In this document: positions 57,438 through 64,000 of the stretch, in pieces
How positions within the stretch are numbered: the first letter of the stretch is position 1
How the letters are laid out: each line of letters begins with the position of its first letter
Origin: Sophora flavescens
Taxonomy: Eukaryota > Streptophyta > Magnoliopsida > Fabales > Fabaceae
Assembly: GCA_030762895.1 (NCBI GenBank)
Contig: CM061062.1
Coordinates: 282,158,397-282,222,396 of the forward strand
Length of the DNA: 64,000 bases
Direction of reading: 5' to 3'
Program-made: the position numbers and the translations under genes
Notes under the pieces: generated by a model
The model's database searches: none
What the model was told of the DNA's origin: nothing
What the model saw: the letters and a program-made list of their open reading frames with translations, nothing else

Positions 57438-57450
57438 TTCTCCCACTTGG
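57438..57450 (-). other. Polypurine tract of the copia element
   Basis: The minus strand reads CAAGTGGGAGAA immediately before the 3' LTR, the usual copia form. Confidence 0.85.
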
Positions 57451-57772
57451 ATAGCATTAATCAATTATTAAAGAGAAATACCAGTTACGATCAAAGCACA
57501 CGTTAACCAGCAGTATAAGAAATATAAGCTTTAACAATGCAGAAATAGTATCCGATAGGGAAGTAAATCATACATGCTAAAGACTCATATTTCACATAAA
57601 GATTGATGAATAGAAAATTGCATATAATTAATAAAGAGAAATATGCAATTCAAAAGATGGTCCAAGCATCTTAAAATGCTATAAGAGATATGAAACCAAG
57701 AATGACGTCAATTTACATATCTCATAAAAAAAACGATAATGGGCAAATAATGGTTTCAGACTCCCACTAATC
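57451..57772. other. 3' untranslated part of the copia element
   Basis: AT-rich sequence between the end of the pol remnant and the polypurine tract. No features seen. Confidence 0.55.
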
Positions 57773-59300
57773 CAATACATCAAAAGACTTAACTAAGCCC
57801 ATATGAATTACATGATTCCGGAATATTCCAACAGTTAAGCCTTTGGTTAGTGGATCAAAAAGCATGTTTCTGTATCAATATGCTCAATACGAGTCGAAAC
57901 TCCTGAATCTTCTCTCTTACGAACTAATATTTCTCATATAAATGCTTAGTGCGAGAAGAGCTTCTTTTGTTATGAGAGAAGTTCACAAAGCAGCGATATT
58001 GTCACAATATATCACAAGTGGCCTAGATATGCTTTCAACAATATGAAAGCCATAAATCAAATTTTTTAGCCACATGGCTTGACAAGTAGCCTCATAGCAA
58101 GCAACATACTATGCTTCCATGGTAGAAGTAGGCATAGCGTCTGTTTGACGCTTTTCAAGAAATAGCTCCTCCCGCCATCATAAAGATAAAGCCGAAGTAG
58201 ATTTTCTGGTCGTCGGGGCAACTGCGAAATCGTAATCGAGAATAACCAAGTGACTCAAGTTGATCGGACTTCTTATAGGTCAACATATAATCTTTGGTTC
58301 CCTACAAATATCTCATGACCTTTTTTACGGCTTTCCAATGACCCAAACCTGGGTTGCTCAAGTATCTCCCTAAAGCATTTACAAGAAAAAGCAATGTCGG
58401 GACGAGTACAAACTTGAGCATACATTAAACTCGCAACAATGAAGCATATGGGACCTTTTTCATTTCATTTATTTCTACATCATTTTGAGGACATTGAGAT
58501 TTAGAGAATTTTTCTTCACCCTTTTGAACAAAGGCAGCACATGGGGAGCAAGAATGCATGTTAAACCTTTTGAGGACCTTTTCAATATATCCTTTTTGAG
58601 ATAATCCAAGAACACCACGTGACCTATCACGATAAATCTGGATGCCTAAAACAACGAAGCATCACCAAGGTCTTTCATATCAAAGTGGCTGCTCAACATG
58701 AGTTTTGTCTCGGTCAAGATTTTAATACAACTGCTAGCAAGAAGTATATCATCAACATATAGAACGAGAATGATGAATCCACCCTCACAAGTCTTCAAGT
58801 AAACGCACTGGTCTGAGGCATTTTCTTTGAAGCCAAGAGAAGTGGCAACCTGATCAAACTTTAAATACCATTGTCCGGAGGCCTGTTTGATCCATAAATA
58901 GACTTATTCAACTTGCAAACCAAGTGCTCTTTGCCTGTTTCAAGAAAAACCTTCAGGCTGAACCATGTAAACATCTTCATGAAGGTCTCCATTCGAAATG
59001 CCGTCTTCACATCCATCCGGTGAAGTTCTAGATCAAAATGAGCTACCAAAGCCATGACAACTCGAAATGAATCTTTCGTAGAGAGACTGGTGAGAAGGTC
59101 TCCTTATAGTCAATGCCTTCTCTTTGGTTATAGCCTTTAGCTACTAATCCGGCTTTGTACCTTTCAACTTTACCATCTCGGAGTACGTTTGGTTTTGAAA
59201 ACCCATTTGCATCCAACAGGTTTACAACCTATTGGCAATTCCTCCGGACTCCAAACACCATTATGAGACATAGAAGACAACTCATCATGCATAGCATTCA
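57773..59300 (-). pseudogene. Copia reverse transcriptase and RNase H, in pieces
   Basis: RT fragments are HRMDVKTAF and KEHLVCKLNKSIYG (59055-58861), the catalytic YVDDILLAS (about 58765-58740), and YLSNPGLGHWKAVKKVMRYL (about 58370-58315). RNase H follows with a GYSD motif near 58240 and a KSTSAY-like strand. The far C-terminus, DPLTKGL and KSFDVLD, ends near 57773. Many stops and shifts interrupt it. The linker between integrase and RT is at 59298-59483 (acidic). Confidence 0.82.
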
Positions 59301-59508
59301 GCCAATCGAAGCATGAGAGTTAGAAATTGCCTCCTCAAAGGTAATAGGATCATCATCATCATTGAGGTCAAACTCATGTTCCCGAAGATATACAACATAA
59401 TCATCTCGGTATGGAAGGTCTGCGCACTCTTTGAGATCGTCTCGGTGGAATTTCATCAACAATAAGATCATGTTCTTGTTCATCTACAAGCGGTCTGCCA
59501 CACCATCT

Positions 59509-60600
59509 TCATGTTGAAGATTCTCGATCAACATCATCACTTGGAATCAAAACTTCGTAGGAAAAGGAACAGTGGTATAGGAACAATGGTGCGATCTTCT
59601 TTAAGAGTAACTGGTCGTGGTATATCACTCCCACTATCCAAGTCATCCTCAAAGAAAACCGCTCGATCAGATTCGACGACTCGCATAGAATGAGATGGAC
59701 AATAGAATCTGCTACCTCTGGAACCCACACAATAGCCAATAAAGAAGCCACTAACAGTCTTAAGATCAAGCTTCTTAGACCGAGGATTATAAGGTCTAAC
59801 TTCTGCCTTACAACCCCATACATGAAAATGATAAAAACTCGGCTTCTTTACACTCATGAGCTCATATTGATTTTTTTGGTACAGACTTGCTGGGTACTTG
59901 ATTTAGAATGTAGACAGCAGTTTTTAAGGCATCTCCCCAAAGAAAGTCTGGCAATGATGAATGGCTCAACATACATCTTACCATCTCCATAAGTGTGCGG
60001 TTACGCCTCTCTGCAACTCCATTTTGCTCAGGAGTACCAGGCATAGTGTATTGAGCTTCAATACCGCATTCCTCAAGAAATCGGCAAAAGGTCCCGGGTT
60101 TCTACCCGTCTCATTATATCTACCATAGAATTCTCCACCTCTCGGAATCTTACACATTTTATTTTCCTACCTGTTTTCAACTCAACAAAGACCTTAAAAG
60201 GATTTGAAAGCATCTAGAGAACTAGACTTTTCTTGCAGAAGATCTATCCATCCATATCTCGAGAAATCATCTATAAAGGTAATAAAATACCCATATCCAC
60301 CCATGGCAAAGGGTGTAATAGGTCCACACAGTCGGTGTGAATCAACCGTAACACATCGTCACACCTATTTGCCGCTTTATTCCTAACCTTGGCAAGAATT
60401 TGCCCTTGATGCAATCAATACATGTATCAAAATCGGAGAAGTCTAGATCATGGAGAATACCTTCCTTGACTAGCCTCTCAATACGGGGCCTAGAAATATG
60501 CCCCAAACGTCGATGCCATAACATAGAAGATTGTTCATTAATCCTACTGCGTTTGTTTCCAACAAAGAGAATTAACAGACATGTCATGCAGATCTAACAT
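59509..60600 (-). pseudogene. Copia integrase, in pieces
   Basis: The GAG-pre-integrase zinc finger is intact (WHRRLGHISRPRIERL with later CIDC, about 60520-60400). The catalytic core is broken by frame changes: HTD near 60345, FIDDFSRYGW near 60270, and the Glu in PEQNGVAERRNRTLMEMV (about 60035). The core continues with LPDFLWGDALKTAVYILNQV and HVWGCKAEVRPYN (59857-59537). It would insert the cDNA; non-functional here. Confidence 0.85.
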
Positions 60601-60694
60601 ATAAAGGCCATCACGTAAAACTCCTGAACCAACGGAAACAGAATCTGAATAAACAATCAATTTCCCACTACCAAACTTAAAAGTGTAACCACAT

Positions 60695-61276
60695 TTATCC
60701 AAAGCAGAAACAGAAATCAAGTTCCTTCTCATAGAAGGTGCATACACAAAGATCTCTTAAAAGCAAATTATGTCCAGAAGGCAAAAGTAAAGAAACAATC
60801 CCAATGTCAATAACAGAAACTCCAGCTCCATCTCCCATTATAATCTTGGACTCAGCATCACTTGGTTTCCTCAGGCTTGTGAACCCCTGCAAGGAATTCA
60901 CAACATGAATGGTTGCACCTGAATCTAACCACCAAGTATTTGGAGGAACATCAATGACATTGGATTCAAAGCATGTTAAAGCCAGGAATATACCTTGCTT
61001 CTCTTGTTTCTTTTTCAAGAAATAGAAATCCTCTACCTTGTGGCCATACTTCTTACAATATTTGCAGTTACCCTTGAAGAAACCTTTCTTAGCCTGCAGA
61101 TGCTGTTTTGCATTTTTCTTCATTCCCTTTTGATCTTTCTTCACAAACCTTGAGCCTGACTTAGAAGTTTGATTTGGACCAGATGCAGCAAAATGAGCAC
61201 TGTGAGATTTACCCTTTCTAATGGAATCTTCTTCTTGTGTAACAATGTCAATCATCTCATCCACTTGTCCATTCAA
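60695..61276 (-). pseudogene. Copia gag C-terminus, zinc knuckle and protease
   Basis: It continues gag (MIDIVTQEEDSIRKGKSHSA), then a basic stretch and a CCHC knuckle in which the last cysteine is replaced by phenylalanine (CKYCKKYGHKVEDF), so zinc and RNA binding is probably lost. Then comes the aspartic protease with its active site WWLDSGATIHV. A frame change near 60740 leads to RRNLISVSALDKCGY (60747-60544). Confidence 0.82.
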
Positions 61277-61905
61277 CTTTCTCGAGTATTGTAAGAGGTC
61301 TTCATTACATCGAATTGTGAAGGAAGAGATTCAAGAACCCGGTAGATTAAAGTGCTTTCACCAATTTCCACTTTAAGAGATCTCAGTTTGTTGTAATAGT
61401 GCATCAGCTTCATGATATGCTCACGCACACCACTGACCCCATCATATTTGGTCTTGTCAAACAAGGAAAGATATTGACTTTTCTGAGCCTTCTCAAAAGT
61501 CATAAATTTCTCCCCAACAGCTTTCTGATATTCTTTAGCATTATTGGTCTCTGTGATACTCTGCCTTATGGATTTCTCCATAGTATACTTCATCACTTTC
61601 AGGCACACTCTATTAGAGTGTTCCCATTTCTCATAAGCAATCTTCTGTGCTGCAGTAGATTCATCAGTGAGAGCTGCTGGCTTGTCTTCCCTTAAGGCTA
61701 GATCCAAGTCAGCAATAGTTAAGTAGAGATCTAGAGACTCTTTCCAGTCCTCATAGTTTGTCCCATTCAGAGTTTTGACAGAATTTGGGAAGGAGGCTGA
61801 TATAAAACAGAGAATAGGAATCATTAAGAGTTGAAGGCAATATGATTCCATATATATATATATATGTTCAGCCAATCTTGCCCATAATACAAATTTCTTA
61901 TTCAT
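61273..61905 (-). pseudogene. Copia gag (UBN2-type capsid), frameshifted
   Basis: A 210-codon frame. The recognisable capsid starts about residue 40 (VKTLNGTNYEDWKESLDLYL) and continues through YEKWEHSNRVCLKVMKYTM to LESLPSQFDVMKTSYNTRES, the typical UBN2/gag-polypeptide pattern. Gag forms the virus-like particle. The first about 35 residues do not look like gag and include a TA dinucleotide run (61849-61866), so the true start is uncertain. It runs out of frame at 61273, where the continuation is in another frame (61276-60695). Confidence 0.82.
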
Positions 61906-62984
61906 TATAATTCCGCCTAAGGGTCCCGAATCATAATAAATAAGAAATACAATAAGAAGAATAATACAATGTACAAAACTTACATCACCAAAATTTCTAA
62001 TACCGATAGGGTACTTGAAACCATAATTGACATAAGCTTAAGACAATAGTACGATGTATAATAACAAATTACATTAATAATAGTACACCGATAGGGTATA
62101 ATTATTATTAATATAATACAAATATAACACATTAGAATAATTAATTGTTTAACAACACAAATTTTGTATAATTATACCCACGATAGGTGAGTTCATAACT
62201 ATACAAAATATCAATAGTCATGCTACAATTATACATTAGAAAAATTATATTGTATTACAAATGCAGCATAGAACACAACTTAATTCACATAAAATATTCG
62301 CGAGGCGAGAGGTATCTCGCGAGGCGAATCTTGTGAAAAGTCAGCAACGATTGGTCTTCTCGCGGGTACTCGCGAGGCGAGTAAAGTGTTTCGCGAGGCG
62401 ACCCTGAAACCTTTCATTTTCCTAGAACAGTCAGCCTTCGGGGTCGCGAGGCGAGGAGCATGTTCGCGAGGCGACCCAGAGACCTTTCATTTTTCTAGAA
62501 CAGTCACCCTTCGGGGTCGCGAGGCGAGAAACGTAATCGCGGGGCGACCCAGAGAGGATGACAATTTCACTGTTCTGCTGGCTTCCAGATTCGCGAGGCG
62601 AGAATAATCTCGCGAGGCGAATCTGGAATTCCAACTGTTGCTGATGCCCAGAATCGCGAGGCGAGCAAAACTCGCGGGGCGATTGAACCAGTTTCACGCA
62701 AAAGGGAAACGAAAAACATCGATTTCTCACGTTTTATTTAATGAAATCCAACGATTTTCGAATATGTTACTCGAATAACATGTGGGAAGAAAAGCCCTTA
62801 AACAATTTTCGAAATCATTGGCCAGAATCATAGTTTCGAATTTTGAAGAACAAGGCATGAAAACGAAAGTTGCTGAAGGGAAAAAAAATCTGGGCAAGCA
62901 AATTTTTTTTTTTTCATATTGATATAACATGATATGAAAATCCTTAACAATTTTCAGAACAGCTATAACATGTATCTATCCATG
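61906..62984 (-). other. Long non-coding leader of the copia element
   Basis: About 1.1 kb between the PBS and gag. The part next to gag (61906-62280) is AT-rich with a recurring CGATAGGG-type phrase (about 62005, 62092 and 62171). The middle (62290-62690) is the GC-rich hairpin array. The part next to the PBS (62690-62984) is ordinary AT-rich sequence. There is no supported reading frame; the frames at 62386-62607 and 62431-62730 are by-products of the array. Confidence 0.7.
62295..62684 (-). repeat. Array of about six double-stem GC-rich hairpins in the copia leader
   Basis: On the plus strand each unit is X-TCGCGAGGCGA-spacer-TCGCGAGGCGA-X', with the two cores about 20 bp apart. The outer arms X and X' are complementary but differ between units: ATTCGC 62296-62301 / GCGAAT 62324-62329; GGGTCGC 62441-62447 / GCGACCC 62471-62477; GGGTCGC 62514-62520 / GCGACCC 62544-62550; TTCCAGATTCGC 62583-62594 / GCGAATCTGGAA 62617-62628; AATCGC 62652-62657 / GCGATT 62679-62684. 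A second, inner stem GCGAG/CTCGC closes a 5-6 base loop in three units and is shortened to GCGA/TCGC in others. Between the stems is an unpaired triplet on each side (CUC/CUC in the sense RNA). A shared CTTTCATTTT...AGAACAGTCA linker separates three of the units. Confidence 0.85.
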
Positions 62985-62996
62985 GCTCTGATACCA
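62985..62996 (-). other. Primer-binding site of the copia element
   Basis: The minus strand reads TGGTATCAGAGC, initiator tRNA-Met type, two bases inside the 5' LTR. Confidence 0.92.
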
Positions 62997-62998
62997 AT

Positions 62999-63463
62999 TG
63001 TTGGAAAACTTATAAATCTAAATACCATACAGATACAAATCATAGCATGTGATTCATGTTAATCAAAGTAAAGAGGAGGATTTCATACCTTGGAGATTCG
63101 CAGAATCCATCACAGCAGATCAAAGGATGAGAAGAGGATGAACAGTTTCAGAATGTTGGAGAAGATGAGAGGGTTACTCCTCTCTTTCTGGTAGGTTTTT
63201 GGTTCTGTGTTACTAACTCTTAGAATGCCTAATGGGGAGGCTATTCTTATAACCTACCAGCAGAGAGTAGGGACCTCTCAATGGGTTAACATTAGAAATG
63301 ACCCATCCCATCATAGGGTCATTCTTTAATAAATACCCAACAACTATTTTATCAATTGGTTACGTAATTAGGAATTAATATTATAACTGATATATTTATA
63401 ATTTAATTATAATTCAATAACCAATTAATGCTAATCCACTGTTATACATATTAAAATTTAACA
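62999..63463 (-). mobile_element. 5' LTR of the copia element
   Basis: 465 bp, same ends as the 3' LTR. Visible differences are an extra T in GGTTTTTGG, GACTG versus AACTC near 63210, and AATAAT versus TATAAT near 63397. Confidence 0.93.
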
Positions 63464-63468
63464 TCGTA

Positions 63469-64000
63469 TTGATAGCACTAGACTAGATGTTGTTATAAAT
63501 TTTAATAAAAATATTATAAAGATTAAGAAACATGGGATGCAATAAATCACTTGATTCAAGAAGTCTTATCAATTTAGAAAATCAAACGATATCTCTTATA
63601 GTTATATCATGAAATTGATCATAACCAACAACTTAATCCTTAATCTATTGTGGCAACCTACCAAATCTTTAAATCAAGTAACTAAATTATATAAGATAAT
63701 TTTTTTTGAGACATACTCTTAAGATAATTGATAATAATATCTCAATGAAACTTATCAAATCAGATGCAGACATGTCCTTCTTCAGTTCCTCACAAACTCG
63801 CTCTAAATTAGATGCGGAGATTATTTTATTTTAGTTTTACAACAGACACACTGAACTCAAATTGAGAATTTTATTCTTTTCTAGTGTTTTGGTTTTCTTC
63901 TTTAATTTTTAAAAAATGACTCTTTTTTTTGGTAAAATAAAAGTTTAGATTGGGGGAAGGCTCGTTCCCTTGCAAGGCCAGGGAATACCACCAACCTCAA
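63469..64000. other. Spacer of unit 3 after the copia element
   Basis: It aligns with 22700-23240 and 3467-4010. It holds the upstream region of the unit 3 F-box copy, now 6.5 kb away from the gene, and the start of the retroposon-tail-like stretch. There are no genes. Confidence 0.6.

Larger units (their letters stand above)
56974..63463 (-). mobile_element. Ty1/copia retrotransposon, TSD TCGTA, upstream of F-box copy 3
   Basis: TCGTA at 56969-56973 and 63464-63468; LTRs of 464 and 465 bp starting TGTTGGAAA and ending AATTTAACA. Minus orientation. The order gag, zinc knuckle, protease, integrase, reverse transcriptase, RNase H (integrase before RT) defines copia. The LTRs differ by about three substitutions and one indel by eye, so it is recent, yet the coding part has many frameshifts and stops. 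The leader between PBS and gag is unusually long (about 1.1 kb) and contains the hairpin array. Confidence 0.93.
53806..64000. repeat. Tandem segmental unit 3 (incomplete, runs off the window)
   Basis: This is the backbone from the ATAAA after LTR-A through the spacer, MITE, hairpin and F-box, then interrupted by a copia element (56974-63463) and resumed at 63464 with the sequence that follows the F-box in units 1 and 2. The window ends at the position equivalent to about 23240, so the HPt exons of this unit lie beyond it. Confidence 0.85.

Noticed and set aside
62290..62690. CRISPR-like array of short regular repeats
   Set aside because: Plant nuclear context inside a copia leader; cores come in pairs with complementary flanks and similar linkers, not unique spacers, and no cas-like genes exist here.

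Overview
This is plant nuclear DNA that is almost entirely repeats. It is AT-rich, has intron-bearing gene remnants, an F-box family, a plant histidine-phosphotransfer (HPt) fragment, LTR retrotransposons with plant-type primer-binding sites, L1-type LINEs with an RNase H domain, and MITEs of a style common in legumes. I infer a papilionoid legume (clover/medic/vetch side), from family resemblance only. No complete functional host gene is visible.

The backbone is a head-to-tail tandem array of one unit seen three times: unit 1 (839-14024), unit 2 (14025-53805) and unit 3 (53806 to the window end), plus the tail of a preceding unit (1-838). Each unit reads: AT-rich spacer with a legume-type MITE, a foldback hairpin, an F-box pseudogene on the minus strand, a spacer with a Stowaway-like MITE, the first two exons of an HPt gene on the plus strand, then a long solo-LTR-like block (LTR-A) flanked by the target duplication ATAAA. 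LTR-A holds two older nested LTR blocks (B and C) in both units where it is complete. These insertions therefore predate the tandem duplication. Without later insertions the unit is roughly 12 kb.

Each unit then took its own later insertions, which explains the length differences. Unit 1: an Athila-like solo LTR (7484-8692) and a deletion inside the F-box. Unit 2: a LINE tail in the F-box carrying a 5.4 kb non-autonomous Athila-type element (16089-21447, TSD CAAAG); an Athila-like solo LTR (27613-28888, TSD ACCGC, with the empty site preserved in unit 1); and a full-length L1-type LINE (29921-49875). That LINE is split by a 5'-truncated second LINE (46044-47355) and by a 12.7 kb LARD-like element with about 4 kb LTRs (31117-43844, TSD TTTAT), one LTR of which carries another solo LTR (39173-40705, TSD TTGCT). 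Unit 3: a Ty1/copia element (56974-63463, TSD TCGTA) 97 bp upstream of the F-box start. Nesting reaches six levels.

The most unusual signal is a small GC-rich double-stem hairpin module built from the core TCGCCTCGCGA. It recurs in three related but distinct Athila-like LTRs and, as an array of about six, in the leader of the unrelated copia element. It is always in the sense orientation, and within several pairs the outer stem arms change sequence while staying complementary. A second class with the core CACGGCC/GGCCGTG and inner GTGAT/ATCAC has the same architecture. These look like selected RNA structures (packaging, dimerisation or translation signals) or a sequence module exchanged between element families.
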